A stretch of DNA of 64,000 nucleotides from Bacteroidota bacterium (GCA_947501265.1 CANMVY010000001.1:333012-397011), one strand, 5' to 3'. Counted from the first letter of the stretch, positions 49,217-59,982 are shown. The notes: generated from the sequence alone by a model not told the origin. Made by a program: numbers and translations.

Positions 49217-51715
49217 ATGGCAAAGAATCTGGTAATTGTAGAGTCCCCCGCGAAAGCAAAAACCATCGAAGGTTTTCTAGGGAAAGATTTCAAGGTGAAA
49301 TCGTCGATGGGGCACGTTCGCGACCTCACCAAAGAAAAGAATGGAGTTGATATTGAAAACAATTTCAAACCCATGTACGAAGTATCCCCTGAGAAAAAAG
49401 AGGTGGTGAAGGAACTCAAAAAATTAGCCGACGAATCGGAAATGGTTTGGTTAGCATCGGACGAGGACCGGGAAGGAGAAGCCATTTCTTGGCACCTGAA
49501 AGAGGTTTTAAAATTGAAACCCGAGAAAACCAAACGCATTGTATTTCACGAAATTACCAAGCCTGCCATTCTCAAAGCCATCGAAAACCCCCGCAGCATC
49601 GATGAACATTTGGTGGATGCCCAACAAGCCCGCCGCATCCTCGACCGTTTGGTGGGTTTTGAACTTTCCCCCATCCTTTGGAAAAAAGTAAAACCATCTT
49701 TGTCGGCCGGTCGCGTTCAATCGGTATCGGTTCGTCTCATCGTGGAACGGGAACGCGAAATCAAAGAATTCTCCTCGGAGTCCTTTTACAAAATTGCCGG
49801 AATTTTCGAGGCAACCGTGAACGGAAAAAAACAATCCTTCAAGGCCGAGTTGCCCGAACGATTCTCCAACGAAGAAACTGCTCTGAGTACCCTGGAAAAA
49901 CTTATTCCTGCCCAATTTTCGGTAGCATCCTTGGAGAAAAAACCGCTTCAAAAAAATCCAGCTCCTCCTTTTACAACCTCAACGTTGCAACAAGAAGCCA
50001 GTAAAAAATTGCGCTTCCCTGTGGCTCGAACCATGAGCCTCGCTCAGAAGTTGTACGAAGGCGGACATATTACCTACATGCGTACCGATTCCACCAACCT
50101 GTCGGATTTGGCACTGCAAACCGCAAAAGACGAAATCACATCGGCTTTTGGTGCCGAATTCTCTAAAACCAGGCAGTTCAAAACCAAAAGCGCATCGGCT
50201 CAAGAAGCCCACGAAGCCATTCGCCCCACCTATTTCAGCAACCATACCGTAAAAGGTTCGGCCGACGAAGTTGCCTTGTATCAACTCATTTGGAAACGCG
50301 CCATCGCTTCCCAAATGTCTCCCGCCGAAATTGAAAAAACCATCATCAAAATCAATACTTCCACCCTTTCTAACGATCAACTCTTCGTTGCTGAAGGAGA
50401 AGTGATTCGATTTGAAGGATTTTTAAAAGTTTACCTTGAAACCTCCGATGATGAAGAAGATGACCAAAAAGAAGGCGGCGGTTTGTTGCCAGCGGTCGTT
50501 CAAGGCGATGCCTTGGAATTGCTCTCTGCAACCGGAAAACAAGGATTCACACGTCCACCTGCCCGATACAATGAGGCTACTTTGGTGAAGAAAATGGAAG
50601 AACTCGGCATCGGCCGTCCATCTACCTATGCTCCTACCATCTCCACCATTCAACAACGTGGTTATGTAGAACGAAGCGAACTTTCTGGAACGCCAAGAAC
50701 CATCACCACTTTAACCCTTCAGCAAGGCGACATCAAAAAATCGATCAAAGAGGAAAATACCGGGGCCGATAAAGGGAAACTCATTCCTACCGACATTGGT
50801 GTTTTGGTGAATGACTTCTTGATTCGCTACTTCGATAAAATTTTAGATTTCAAATTCACTGCCAAAGTGGAGGAACAATTCGACCAAATTGCTGAAGGCA
50901 AATTAGAATACAATAAAATGCTTTCTGCTTTCTATGGCCCTTTCCACCAAAACGTTTCCGAAACCTTGGACCACAGCGAACGAGTTACCGGAGAACGTAT
51001 TTTGGGCTTTAATGCAGAAGGCAAACAAGTTTCGGTACGCATGAGTCGATTCGGCCCGGTAGCCCAATTAACCGACTTGAAAGACGAAGAAGCAAAGCCT
51101 CAATATGCCAACCTACCCAAAGGCCTTTCTTTGGAAGAAGTTAATTTAGACCAAGCGATTACCCTTTTCGGTTTACCCAAAGAATTGGGCGAGTACGAAG
51201 GAAAACCCATGATGGTGAACAATGGTCGATACGGCCCCTACGTAAAGTTTGGGGAAGAATTCGTTTCGCTTCCAAATGGGGCCGATCCGTATTCATTTAC
51301 CCGAGAAGATGCCATCGCATTGCTTACCGATACCAACAAATTACCCCGAGAAATCGGCCAATTGGACGGCGAAAAATTGATCGTAAACAAAGGCCGATTT
51401 GGCCCCTACGTGAAATACAAATCCAGTTTTGTTTCCCTTAAAAAAGGAATGGACCCACTTACCATTACCGAAAGCGAAGCCATTACTTTGATTAAGGAAA
51501 AAATGGAAGCTCAGGCCAATGCCCTGATTGCCGAATTTGCCGATGGCATTCAAATTTTGATTGGCCGATATGGTCCGTACATCAAAAAAGGCAAAGAGAA
51601 CATTAAAATACCCAAAGGTGTAGAAGCAAAAGATTTAACCGAGAAAGAAGTCTTGGAAATTGTTGCTGCTTCTTCCAAACCTGCGCCCAAGAAAAAAGCT
51701 ACCGCCAAGAAATGA
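49217..51715 (+). CDS. topA: DNA topoisomerase I
   Basis: 832 residues. The TOPRIM start LVIVESPAKAKTIEGFLG with Glu9 and DEDREGEAISWHL, the catalytic Tyr287 in GHITYMRTDSTNL, SAGRVQSVSVRLIVERERE and GIGRPSTYAPTI are all present. The C-terminal region lacks zinc-finger cysteines. Instead it has three repeats of the type GRYGPYVKFGEEFVSLPNG and ends with a Lys-rich tail (KPAPKKKATAKK), as in Bacteroidota TopA. It relaxes negative supercoils. It overlaps the next gene by 4 nt. Confidence 0.96.
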   Translation: MAKNLVIVESPAKAKTIEGFLGKDFKVKSSMGHVRDLTKEKNGVDIENNFKPMYEVSPEKKEVVKELKKLADESEMVWLASDEDREGEAISWHLKEVLKLKPEKTKRIVFHEITKPAILKAIENPRSIDEHLVDAQQARRILDRLVGFELSPILWKKVKPSLSAGRVQSVSVRLIVEREREIKEFSSESFYKIAGIFEATVNGKKQSFKAELPERFSNEETALSTLEKLIPAQFSVASLEKKPLQKNPAPPFTTSTLQQEASKKLRFPVARTMSLAQKLYEGGHITYMRTDSTNLSDLALQTAKDEITSAFGAEFSKTRQFKTKSASAQEAHEAIRPTYFSNHTVKGSADEVALYQLIWKRAIASQMSPAEIEKTIIKINTSTLSNDQLFVAEGEVIRFEGFLKVYLETSDDEEDDQKEGGGLLPAVVQGDALELLSATGKQGFTRPPARYNEATLVKKMEELGIGRPSTYAPTISTIQQRGYVERSELSGTPRTITTLTLQQGDIKKSIKEENTGADKGKLIPTDIGVLVNDFLIRYFDKILDFKFTAKVEEQFDQIAEGKLEYNKMLSAFYGPFHQNVSETLDHSERVTGERILGFNAEGKQVSVRMSRFGPVAQLTDLKDEEAKPQYANLPKGLSLEEVNLDQAITLFGLPKELGEYEGKPMMVNNGRYGPYVKFGEEFVSLPNGADPYSFTREDAIALLTDTNKLPREIGQLDGEKLIVNKGRFGPYVKYKSSFVSLKKGMDPLTITESEAITLIKEKMEAQANALIAEFADGIQILIGRYGPYIKKGKENIKIPKGVEAKDLTEKEVLEIVAASSKPAPKKKATAKK

Positions 51716-52587
51716 ACTTTTCCGATAGCGAATTGAAAGCCATGATGTCGCTGCTCGACGACCCGGATGAGGCGGTTCGGAAAGCGGTGCTTAAAAACTT
51801 GCTCGAGATTCCGCCTAATGAAGTGGTTCGCTTAGAACGGGTGATTAATGAGGTGGAAGACCCTGCTACCAAAGCAAAAGTATTGGACCTCATTCATCGG
51901 ATTCAGTTTCAAGAGGTGTACCACGGATTAAAAGCTTGGGTCGAATCTGGTGCTACCGACTTATTGGATGGCATCGTTTGGATTGCCCGATACCGATATC
52001 CGCACCTTAATCGGGATGAAATCCTGATTGAAATTGAAAATATGCGCACGGATGTTTGGTTACTTTTAGATGAAAGTGCTTCAGCCTTGGACCAAGTACG
52101 TGCCATTAATCATGTATTTTACGAAAAGTACGGCTACCGGGGCGATGATCAAAACTACCATTTGCCCGAGAATTCCTACCTCAATGAGGTCATTCGTCAA
52201 CGAAAAGGAAATCCCATTTCGCTGGCTACCTTGTATTTGTTGGTTGCTCATCGATTAAATTTACCCATTTACGGGGTGAATCTTCCCAAACATTTCGTTT
52301 TGGTTTTCGTGGAGAATGCAGGGCAATACCAACACGTTGATCCCGCCGAACGACCTGTTTTGTTTTACATCAATGCCTTCAATAAGGGAGCAATTTTCAC
52401 CAAGCAAGATGTAGAACAATTTTTGATGTTGCTAAAATTACCCGTAAAACCAGAGTTTTTCTGTCCGTGTACCAACGAAGATATCCTTATTCGTTACATC
52501 AACAATTTGATTTCGTATTTCAACGACCACGATCAGAGTCGTTTGAACGAGTTGATGATGTTACGGGGGTTATTCCCTGAAGATTAA
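51712..52587 (+). CDS. SirB1/transglutaminase-like domain protein
   Basis: 291 residues. Cytoplasmic, with an N-terminal helical HEAT-like part (ELKAMMSLLDDPDEAVRKAV) and a Transglut_core2 domain: INHVFYEKYGYRGDDQNYHL, GNPISLATLYLLVAHRLNLP, GVNLPKHFVL and a C-terminal LNELMMLRGLFPED. In the SirB1 family the catalytic Cys is often replaced; here the position after GNPISLA is not cysteine, so enzymatic activity is unlikely. Overlaps topA in ATGA. Role unknown. Confidence 0.83.
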   Translation: MNFSDSELKAMMSLLDDPDEAVRKAVLKNLLEIPPNEVVRLERVINEVEDPATKAKVLDLIHRIQFQEVYHGLKAWVESGATDLLDGIVWIARYRYPHLNRDEILIEIENMRTDVWLLLDESASALDQVRAINHVFYEKYGYRGDDQNYHLPENSYLNEVIRQRKGNPISLATLYLLVAHRLNLPIYGVNLPKHFVLVFVENAGQYQHVDPAERPVLFYINAFNKGAIFTKQDVEQFLMLLKLPVKPEFFCPCTNEDILIRYINNLISYFNDHDQSRLNELMMLRGLFPED

Positions 52588-53699
52588 GCGAAACGGCGGT
52601 AAATGAGCTGAAGGAACGTTTGCACGTGTGGATTTTGAAGATCCCATTTCCCTGTTTGAATAAATTGTTTGTCTAGCACATTTTCAGCCTGTTGGATGTG
52701 GGAAAAATCGTTGAGTTGCGCAATGGTATTGGCAAAATTGATGTGATCGTTTCCGAACAACTCCCGGATGTACAAGAATTTTTCATTCAAACCAATTCCC
52801 GTTTTTAAGCTTTCAATGGGTTTGAGGTTGAGTTGATTTTTTAAGGATACTTGTCCAGCGAGTTGAAGGGTTCCTACGATAGAAAACGAAGATGTTTGCG
52901 TGGGTTCTGCCTCTTGAACGGGTTGAGAAACTGGCGTTTCTACCGCTTCTATTTCTTGTATAAACTCTTGACTTTCGGTTGTTTCTTCTGTTGTTGGCGA
53001 ATCGAATTCTGGAGTTGCTGTTTCGGTACGGCCGCCAACAAACGGATTCATGATGGCTACTCTGGGTTTGGTGGTTTCCGATTCTTCGTTCCCCCATTCG
53101 TCGTCCATCACCTTGCGTTCCAAGGTAAAGTAACTGGGACGTTCTTCCGGCGCAGGTGTCGTCAATCCTAAATCGAAGGTCACTTCGGTGGATTGGGGAG
53201 AATTTTCGGGTTCTGCTGAATGTTCCGGTTTTTCGAATTCGGCCGGTTCAACGGTTTCTTCTACATCGGGAATGGGTGAAACGGCCGCTTCAGGAGCTTG
53301 CCCCCATCCTCGGAGTTCCGCCAATAGTTTCTCCAATTTTGAAACCGGATTGTCGGATTTTGGCGTCTCTTCAGCACTGGAATTTTCGGCAAGGGATTCT
53401 TCAGAAGGGCTATTTTCGGGAGTATTTTCGGGAATCACTTCATTTGATTCCTCCACATATTCCGTTTCAGCTTGTTCGAACAACGATTCTGAAGATGATG
53501 GAGTAAAGAGTTCTTGCTCGTTTCCAACTTCCAATTGATGATGCACCGGAATTTGAGCAAGAAGTTCGTACAATTCCCGCACTTGAGCGAGGAAAATATC
53601 CTTCTCAATTTTGTACAAAAACGACTTATCTGACAGATATTCTTCGTTTTGAGCGAGTAACTTGTTCAATAATTCGTTAATCTTTTTCCGTTGATCCAT
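52584..53699 (-). CDS. 371-aa acidic, largely disordered protein of unknown function
   Basis: 371 residues. An N-terminal helical segment (1-60, KKINELLNKLLAQNEEYLSD) and a folded-looking C-terminal ~75 residues (KTGIGLNEKFLYIRELFGND, ENVLDKQFIQTGKWDL) flank a ~230-residue middle dominated by Glu, Ser, Pro and Thr, which is probably disordered. No signal peptide. The end region looks like a small conserved Bacteroidota domain, but I cannot name it. The gene converges on the transglutaminase-like gene with a 4-nt overlap and diverges from tdk. A near-consensus TATTTTTA box (53704-53711) lies 4 nt before the ATG. Confidence 0.75.
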   Translation of the reverse strand: MDQRKKINELLNKLLAQNEEYLSDKSFLYKIEKDIFLAQVRELYELLAQIPVHHQLEVGNEQELFTPSSSESLFEQAETEYVEESNEVIPENTPENSPSEESLAENSSAEETPKSDNPVSKLEKLLAELRGWGQAPEAAVSPIPDVEETVEPAEFEKPEHSAEPENSPQSTEVTFDLGLTTPAPEERPSYFTLERKVMDDEWGNEESETTKPRVAIMNPFVGGRTETATPEFDSPTTEETTESQEFIQEIEAVETPVSQPVQEAEPTQTSSFSIVGTLQLAGQVSLKNQLNLKPIESLKTGIGLNEKFLYIRELFGNDHINFANTIAQLNDFSHIQQAENVLDKQFIQTGKWDLQNPHVQTFLQLIYRRFA

Positions 53700-53767
53700 A
53701 GCCTAAAAATAGAAAGAAAAGCAGTTGTTCCCAAACATTTCTTGTAGAAAAGGTGGGGAGGAATAAA

Positions 53768-53775
53768 TATCTTTG
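53768..53775 (+). promoter_or_regulatory. tdk promoter (TTG-N23-TATCTTTG)
   Basis: Exact TANNTTTG box, TTG at 53742-53744, and the ATG at 53792 16 nt downstream. It places an in-frame upstream TTG/ATG candidate at 53753 before the box. Confidence 0.65.
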
Positions 53776-53791
53776 TTACTGCATTTTTACC

Positions 53792-54361
53792 ATGTTTATT
53801 GAGCCACGACATACAGGAAGAAACGGTTGGATCGAAGTCATTTGTGGCTCGATGTTCTCGGGAAAAACGGAGGAATTAATTCGCCGTATTCGTCGTGCAC
53901 AATTTGCCCAAATGGAGGTGGAAATTTTCAAACCCGCTTTGGATGTTCGTTACCACGTTTCAGAGGTGGTCTCCCACAATCAAAACACGCTTTCTTCAAC
54001 CCCGGTTGACAGTTCTGCCAATATTTTATTGTTGGCGGGATCTGCCCGAGTGATTGGCATTGATGAAGGGCAATTTTTCGACGAAGGATTGCTGGAAGTG
54101 TGCGAGCGGTTGGCCAACCAGGGAAAACGGGTCATCGTTGCAGGACTTGACATGGATTTTCAAGGTAAACCATTCGGGCCCATGCCCGCTCTCTTGGCGA
54201 AAGCCGAATTTGTTACGAAAGTTCATGCCATTTGCGTTCGCTGCGGAAATCCAGCTTTGTACAGCTTTCGTACATCTCAACAAAAAAATCAGGTTTTGTT
54301 GGGAGAAAAAGACCAATATGAACCGCTTTGCAGACCTTGTTATCATGAAGCATCTCTTTAA
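53792..54361 (+). CDS. tdk: thymidine kinase (type II)
   Basis: 189 residues from the ATG at 53792. P-loop GSMFSGKT at 19-26, [10 protein letters not shown] with the catalytic Glu, [14 protein letters not shown] (nucleoside lasso) and the zinc cysteines in ICVRCGNPA and PLCRPCYHE. It phosphorylates thymidine with ATP in the salvage pathway, inhibited by dTTP in the family. Its last 17 nt overlap the DUF4403 gene. Confidence 0.95.
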   Translation: MFIEPRHTGRNGWIEVICGSMFSGKTEELIRRIRRAQFAQMEVEIFKPALDVRYHVSEVVSHNQNTLSSTPVDSSANILLLAGSARVIGIDEGQFFDEGLLEVCERLANQGKRVIVAGLDMDFQGKPFGPMPALLAKAEFVTKVHAICVRCGNPALYSFRTSQQKNQVLLGEKDQYEPLCRPCYHEASL

Positions 54362-55784
54362 TTTCTTTTTTATTTTGATGGGGTTATCGGTTTGGGCTCA
54401 GGAAGACCTCAACCCGGCTGCGCCCATTCGAAAACCCAATGCCACCGAAGATGCCGTCCCTTTGCCGAATAGCGTGGTTCATCTTCCATTGGTTTTTAAA
54501 TTCGCATCCCTCGAAAAAACCATCAATGCTCTCTACAACGGCGTTTTGTACGAAGACACCAGTTTCAACAACAATGGAGGTGACAACGTGAAGATTCGCG
54601 TAACCAAAATTGCCCCCATCACCCTAAAACCCTACGGAGATAGTTTGGGAATCACCTGCCCCATTCACATCAACCTCGTTTATCGCTATCAAAATAACAG
54701 TTTAAGCGAAACCTTTTCTACCGACCTTTTATCCATTTCTGCCACCAAATCTGCCGATTTTTACATGGACGCCATCTTGGGAACCAAGTTATTCATTGGG
54801 GGCGAGTGGACGGTTAAAACGAAAACAATCGGATCCTACAAGTGGAGAAAACCTCCCTATATTGAAGTTGCGGGGATCAACATCCCGGTAGAAAAACTGG
54901 TTCATTCCCAAATTCAAACGCAAATTAATGATGTCGCCAAACTCATCGACGAGACGTTTGTGAAGGAATACCCGATCAAAGACATGATGACCAAGTTGTG
55001 GTATCAGATTCAAAATCCGTACAAGGTGGACGATTCGTTGAACCTTTGGTTGACTTTAAGCCCCCAAACCGTTTCGTATGTTCATCCATTCGTGAAAGGG
55101 GCTCAATTGGAATCGGGCGTAAAGATCACCGCAAAAGTGGAAGCCAACGTAGGTCAGTTTTCAGGAAAGCAGAACATTACCCAACTCCCTTCCTTGAAAC
55201 GGATGGCCAAACCCGCATCTGGAATGGAAATTTGGCTGAAAAGTGGCGCTACCTACAATGAAATTTCCCGATTATCCCGCGCCATGTTGGTCGATAGCGT
55301 GTACAAAGACGAAGAATCGAAAAGCGAAATCACCATCAAGGATGTAGCCGTTTACGGAAACCGGGATGTTTTGGAATTTAAAATTCAGGTTGATGGATTT
55401 ACCAAAAAATTATTGGTGAAGAAGAACATCAAAGGCGTTGTTTATTTGAGGGCCGTTCCAGTATTGGATTCTCTGAAACAAGAAATAAAACTCACGCAGG
55501 TTGACTACGATTTGAACAGCAAGGACCTCTTTTTGAAGGCCACATCAGCTGTATTGGCCAATGCCGTTAAAAAAGCAGTTGAAAAAAATGTGGTGGTCGA
55601 TTTAAAGCCTTATTTGAAAGATGCTAAGGTTTCTATCAATACTACGTTGAAGCAATTTGATACGGAATACATCCGGTTCAACGGACAAGTATCGAACATC
55701 AGCATCAACAAAATTTACCTAACCGATGAGGGAATTCGATTTCTCATCTTTTTAAAAGGAAATCTGCAAGGATCCTACCGTTAA
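54345..55784 (+). CDS. secreted DUF4403 family protein
   Basis: 479 residues from the ATG at 54345, which opens the signal peptide [19 protein letters not shown]. The DUF4403 pattern is visible: [50 protein letters not shown], a central [19 protein letters not shown] and a C-terminal [20 protein letters not shown]. These proteins carry tandem BPI/SMP-like lipid-binding folds (prediction for the family). It overlaps tdk by 17 nt, and the flippase gene follows after 1 nt. A role in envelope lipid handling is an inference. Confidence 0.85.
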   Translation: MKHLFNFFFILMGLSVWAQEDLNPAAPIRKPNATEDAVPLPNSVVHLPLVFKFASLEKTINALYNGVLYEDTSFNNNGGDNVKIRVTKIAPITLKPYGDSLGITCPIHINLVYRYQNNSLSETFSTDLLSISATKSADFYMDAILGTKLFIGGEWTVKTKTIGSYKWRKPPYIEVAGINIPVEKLVHSQIQTQINDVAKLIDETFVKEYPIKDMMTKLWYQIQNPYKVDDSLNLWLTLSPQTVSYVHPFVKGAQLESGVKITAKVEANVGQFSGKQNITQLPSLKRMAKPASGMEIWLKSGATYNEISRLSRAMLVDSVYKDEESKSEITIKDVAVYGNRDVLEFKIQVDGFTKKLLVKKNIKGVVYLRAVPVLDSLKQEIKLTQVDYDLNSKDLFLKATSAVLANAVKKAVEKNVVVDLKPYLKDAKVSINTTLKQFDTEYIRFNGQVSNISINKIYLTDEGIRFLIFLKGNLQGSYR

Positions 55785-55785
55785 T

Positions 55786-57315
55786 ATGAGCAAGCCCCAA
55801 AAAACCAACGCACAAAAGGCCTTTTCGGCAATTATTTCTTTGGTTTTTCGCAAATCATGGTCCATTTTATTGAATCTATGGGTTGTAGGAGTTTTGAGTC
55901 GAATGCTTACAAAAGAAGACTTCGGCTTGGTTGCTGTTTCCTTGGCGCTGACGGCTTTTGTAACCAATGCAGCAACGGGAGGAATTGGAGATTTTTTTAT
56001 TGTTTATAAAGGAAAAGAAGACAAGGAAGAAATTTTCAACTCCTGTTATTGGTTCAATTTTGTGATGGGTGTGGGTGCCGTGGTTGTAATTTTAGGAATG
56101 ATTCCGTTGTGGTCTTATTTGTACAAAGACCCCCGAATTCCACAAATGATCGGCTGGTTAAGCATCATTGTTTTTGCAGAAATTGGTTCGAGTGTTGTAA
56201 AAGCAGGATACAAAAAGCACCTCAACTACTCGAAAATGATCACCATTCAAACCATTTTCAACACCTTGATGAATATTGGGAAAGTTTGGATGGTTACTTC
56301 CGATTTGTTTTCGGTAGAGACCAAGGTTTTGTGCATGGTTATCCCTCAGGCCATATCATCCATTTTACTCAATTTCTTTTTGAGGTGGTATTCTCCTTAC
56401 AAGGTACGATTTGGACACTGGGGCATTTCTCACTGGAAAGAGATCTTCGGGTTCACCAAATTTGTTGCTGGGAATGGATTTTTAAACCGTTTAAACAGCG
56501 AGGGCGATTCCCTGGTTGTTGGAAAAATTATGGGTTTGGGAGACTTAGGAATTTACAACATCTCCAGCCAAAACTCCAATTTTTTCACTAAAAATATCCT
56601 TCCCATCTTCCAAGAAATTACACTTCCAATCTTTGCTTTGCACAACGATAAACCGGAGGTCGTTCGAGAAAAATTCTTGGGAATGATTACCGTTTTATCT
56701 TTCATCAGCATGCCCTTCTGCCTAGGTTTGATGGCCATTTCTGAACGAATTATGCCTATTTATTTAGGTCCAAAAATTGGATTTGACGTGGTCGTTCCTC
56801 TTCAAATTCTTTTGATCAACGCTTTAGCAAGAAGCATCAATTCTCCAACTGCGGGCTTATTCAATTCGATGCGGAGACCTGAACTGGGATTCAAATTCAA
56901 TCTATTTTTTGTACCCATTCATTTGTTAGCATTTTTTCTTATTGGAGACTCTTTTGGCGTTATTGGAGCTTGCTGGTACTTTACGCTCACCCGAATTGGA
57001 TCACGAATTTATCTTACCAACAAAGCCTTGAACCTCATTCAGTCAAACTTTAAACAGTTGTTTGCTGCAATTAGCCCCATGTTTTTCGCAAGCATTTTTG
57101 GCGGCTTATCAACTTGGATCTTTTCTACCCAAATCCTATCCTTACCCATGGATTCGAAAATGGGGTTAGTTTGGGTTTTCACTTTTCTTCTGATCGCATT
57201 TTTTATTAGCATTCGATTCATTGGAAAACCTAATCTGGTTTTTATGATCGGGTATGTCAATAAAGCAAAACCAGCGATAGGAAAAGGATTAACGCGATTG
57301 TTTTTTCTGAATTAA
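55786..57315 (+). CDS. polysaccharide flippase (MOP superfamily, PST family), copy 2
   Basis: 509 residues, 13-14 hydrophobic helices. N-terminal FRKSWSILLNLWVVGVLSRM and LTKEDFGLVAVSLALTAF with a GxGDFFIVYKGKEDKEEIF loop are typical of Wzx/PST exporters, as are SEGDSLVVGKIMGLGDLGIY and NALARSINSPTAGLFNSMRR. It moves lipid-linked sugars across the inner membrane. The convergent galE and rfbA genes just beyond it fit a surface-sugar locus. It is unrelated at sequence level to the flippase at 43961 beyond the shared fold. Confidence 0.88.
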   Translation: MSKPQKTNAQKAFSAIISLVFRKSWSILLNLWVVGVLSRMLTKEDFGLVAVSLALTAFVTNAATGGIGDFFIVYKGKEDKEEIFNSCYWFNFVMGVGAVVVILGMIPLWSYLYKDPRIPQMIGWLSIIVFAEIGSSVVKAGYKKHLNYSKMITIQTIFNTLMNIGKVWMVTSDLFSVETKVLCMVIPQAISSILLNFFLRWYSPYKVRFGHWGISHWKEIFGFTKFVAGNGFLNRLNSEGDSLVVGKIMGLGDLGIYNISSQNSNFFTKNILPIFQEITLPIFALHNDKPEVVREKFLGMITVLSFISMPFCLGLMAISERIMPIYLGPKIGFDVVVPLQILLINALARSINSPTAGLFNSMRRPELGFKFNLFFVPIHLLAFFLIGDSFGVIGACWYFTLTRIGSRIYLTNKALNLIQSNFKQLFAAISPMFFASIFGGLSTWIFSTQILSLPMDSKMGLVWVFTFLLIAFFISIRFIGKPNLVFMIGYVNKAKPAIGKGLTRLFFLN

Positions 57316-58319
57316 TTCTGATTTTTTTGCCAATTCCATGCATGGAGCATCATGTCATCCAAGCAATAGTTAGATTTCCAATTTAGTTCGCGTTGAATTT
57401 TTTCGGTATTGGCATAAACCGCTGTGATATCGCCTTCTCTTCTTGGACCAATGGAAAAAGGAACGGTTAAACCGGTAGTTTTTTCAAAGGAAGAGATGAC
57501 CTCAAGTACTGTGCTTCCTTTTCCTGTTCCAACGTTAAAAACTTCGGGAGAATGCTCTTTGGAGTTAAAATTTAAGGCTGCAACGTGGGCTTTTGCCAAA
57601 TCCACAACATGAATGTAATCCCGAATACACGTTCCATCTGAGGTGGGATAATCGTTTCCGAAAACGGTTAATGGTTGACGAATTCCCGCTACGGATTGCG
57701 TTAAAAAAGGAACCAAGTTAGCGGGAACCCCCAAAGGCAACTCCCCAATTAAGCCGGAAGGATGGGCACCTACCGGATTAAAGTACCGGAGAATGACGGC
57801 AGATAAAAAACCTGTATGGCAAACGTCTTGAATCATTTCTTCATTCATCCTTTTGGTTCGAGCATACGGACTCATTGGATCTTGGAGCGGGGTATTTTCA
57901 GAAACTTCCCAATTATCGGTAGGTTGCCCATAAACCGTACAGGAAGAGGAAAAAACAAGTTTTTTAACGTTACTCTCTTGCATTACCTGAAGAAGCTGCG
58001 TTAAACCACTAACATTAACATCGAAATACTTTAGCGGCTGTTGCACCGATTCGCTCACTGATTTGAGGGCTGCGAAATGGATCACACCTTCAATTTGATG
58101 CTCTGAAAAAATCTGTCTAAGAATTTTACCATCTCTAACATCGCCTAAATAAAAATGAAGCGGTTGTTGAATAATCTCCCCAATTCGGTCTAAAACGTCC
58201 ACCCTACTGTTTGATAGATTATCGAGAAGTATGGGTTGAAATCCGGCATGGAACAACTCCACTGCGGTATGAGAACCAATGTATCCCAAACCTCCGGTTA
58301 ATAAAATTTTCTTACCCAT
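57312..58319 (-). CDS. galE: UDP-glucose 4-epimerase
   Basis: 335 residues. NAD-binding GGLGYIGSH at 9-17, Asp60 in [14 protein letters not shown] with the catalytic Ser, and Tyr152/Lys156 in [12 protein letters not shown]. Further features are [28 protein letters not shown] and [11 protein letters not shown]. It interconverts UDP-glucose and UDP-galactose for surface glycans. It overlaps rfbA by 8 nt and converges on the flippase gene with a 4-nt overlap. Confidence 0.94.
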   Translation of the reverse strand: MGKKILLTGGLGYIGSHTAVELFHAGFQPILLDNLSNSRVDVLDRIGEIIQQPLHFYLGDVRDGKILRQIFSEHQIEGVIHFAALKSVSESVQQPLKYFDVNVSGLTQLLQVMQESNVKKLVFSSSCTVYGQPTDNWEVSENTPLQDPMSPYARTKRMNEEMIQDVCHTGFLSAVILRYFNPVGAHPSGLIGELPLGVPANLVPFLTQSVAGIRQPLTVFGNDYPTSDGTCIRDYIHVVDLAKAHVAALNFNSKEHSPEVFNVGTGKGSTVLEVISSFEKTTGLTVPFSIGPRREGDITAVYANTEKIQRELNWKSNYCLDDMMLHAWNWQKNQN

Positions 58320-59178
58320 TGTTTAATAATTTTACCAAATACTGTCCGTATCCGCTTTTCAAAAAGGGTTGTGCTACTTTCTCTAGTTGAGCTGCATCAA
58401 TAAAGCCCATTTGATAAGCAATTTCTTCAATACAACCGATTTTTAACCCTTGGCGCTCTTCGATAACTTGAACGTATTGGCCAGCTTGCATCAGGGAAGT
58501 AAATGTTCCCGTATCGAGCCAAGCAGTTCCGCGATCCAAAATCCCAACTTTCAACTTTCCGCGTTTCAAATACTCCTTGTTAACGTCGGTAATTTCGTAT
58601 TCTCCACGAGCACTGGGTTCAAGATTCCGAGCAATCTCAATCACATCATTGTCGTAGAAGTAAAGTCCGGGAACTGCATAGTTACTTTTGGGGTGAAGCG
58701 GTTTTTCTTCGATGGAAATGGCCTGATTTTGGGCATTGAACTCCACCACTCCGTATCGCTCGGGATCGTGAACGTGGTAGGCAAAAACTACCCCACCGTC
58801 GGGGTCGTTGTTTTCTTGAAGCAAGCCACTCATGCTGCTACCGTAAAAAATATTGTCGCCCAAAATCAAAGCTGCCTTGTCTTTTCCGATGAAATCGGCG
58901 CCAATAACGAAGGCTTGGGCCAATCCGTTGGGAACGTGTTGAACGGCATAGGAGAATGAACAACCGAGGTTGGAACCATCTCCCAGCAATTTTTCAAATT
59001 TCGGCAAATCTTCAGGAGTAGAGATGATTAGAATTTCACGAATATTTGCCGACATCAAGGTTGAAAGTGGATAATAAATCATGGGCTTATCGTACACCGG
59101 CATCAGTTGTTTCGAGTTTGCCAAGGTTAAAGGATACAATCGAGTTCCCGATCCGCCAGCTAATACAATTCCTTTCAT
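58312..59178 (-). CDS. rfbA: glucose-1-phosphate thymidylyltransferase
   Basis: 288 residues, full length. [31 protein letters not shown] at the start carries the nucleotide-binding loop. [29 protein letters not shown] and [12 protein letters not shown] are diagnostic for RmlA. It makes dTDP-glucose, the first step to dTDP-rhamnose. rfbB-D are not adjacent. Confidence 0.95.
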   Translation of the reverse strand: MKGIVLAGGSGTRLYPLTLANSKQLMPVYDKPMIYYPLSTLMSANIREILIISTPEDLPKFEKLLGDGSNLGCSFSYAVQHVPNGLAQAFVIGADFIGKDKAALILGDNIFYGSSMSGLLQENNDPDGGVVFAYHVHDPERYGVVEFNAQNQAISIEEKPLHPKSNYAVPGLYFYDNDVIEIARNLEPSARGEYEITDVNKEYLKRGKLKVGILDRGTAWLDTGTFTSLMQAGQYVQVIEERQGLKIGCIEEIAYQMGFIDAAQLEKVAQPFLKSGYGQYLVKLLNNG

Positions 59179-59200
59179 CTTTTCAATCTTGAGGTTGATA

Positions 59201-59208
59201 CAAAGTTA
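59201..59208 (-). promoter_or_regulatory. -7 box TAACTTTG of rfbA-galE
   Basis: Exact TANNTTTG match on the minus strand, 22 nt before the rfbA ATG. Confidence 0.6.
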
Positions 59209-59252
59209 TTGAAGAATTGAAAAAAATGAAGCATCTTTGAGAAACCAAATTT

Positions 59253-59939
59253 GTGGCTGAACTTTTAGGTATCATATTGAACGGCGTTGGCTTAGGATTA
59301 GCCCTAAGTATTTTGTTGGGGCCTGTCTTTTTTGCACTAATCCATACCTCCATTTCCAAAGGTTTTCGTGAAGGTGTTCTCATGGCCTTCGGAATAGTAG
59401 TTTCCGACGGCACGTACCTTACCATCGCGTTTTTTCTCGCTAATTTAGTGGATCAACCCTTTGTTAAAAAATACCTCGGTTATGCCGGCGCGCTTTTGTT
59501 GTTGGTTTACGGCATTTATCTTTTGGTTTCCAAATACCACTCTAGCCCATCCAATGATACACCTGGAAAACGCAAAATTTGGAAAGGCCCTTTCTTCAAA
59601 GGGTACATGCTTAACCTCATCAACATCAATGTTTTCTTTTTCTGGCTATTCGCCATTAGTACCGTTCAAGGAGCCTACAATGATCCTCACGAAGTGTTTT
59701 TCTTTTTCTCTGGAACTTTAGGCGCAGTATTTCTAACCGATATCGGGAAAGCATTCTTGGCAAAACAACTCCAACGTTGGATCACCGAAGCGAGAATCAA
59801 TGTGCTTAACAAAATTGTTGGCGGCGTTTTAATCGTCTTTGGATTCATCATGATGTACCAAGTATACATCGGAAAAGATGTTTTGGATAACAAAACCTTG
59901 GAACAACACATTAATTCCTCTGTTGCGCCTGAAGAATAG
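59253..59939 (+). CDS. LysE family amino acid exporter
   Basis: 228 residues with a GTG start, no better start nearby. About six hydrophobic helices. The family start LGLALSILLGPVFFALIHTSISKGFREGVLMAFGIVVSD fits LysE/RhtB exporters, as does KFWKGPFFKGYMLNLININV-like KGPFFKGYMLNLIN. It exports amino acids or related small molecules; the substrate is unknown. A near-consensus CATCTTTG box is at 59232-59239. Confidence 0.88.
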   Translation: MAELLGIILNGVGLGLALSILLGPVFFALIHTSISKGFREGVLMAFGIVVSDGTYLTIAFFLANLVDQPFVKKYLGYAGALLLLVYGIYLLVSKYHSSPSNDTPGKRKIWKGPFFKGYMLNLININVFFFWLFAISTVQGAYNDPHEVFFFFSGTLGAVFLTDIGKAFLAKQLQRWITEARINVLNKIVGGVLIVFGFIMMYQVYIGKDVLDNKTLEQHINSSVAPEE

Positions 59940-59982
59940 GAAATTGTGGACAAAAATGCCTCAAAATCCAAGCAATAAGCAA

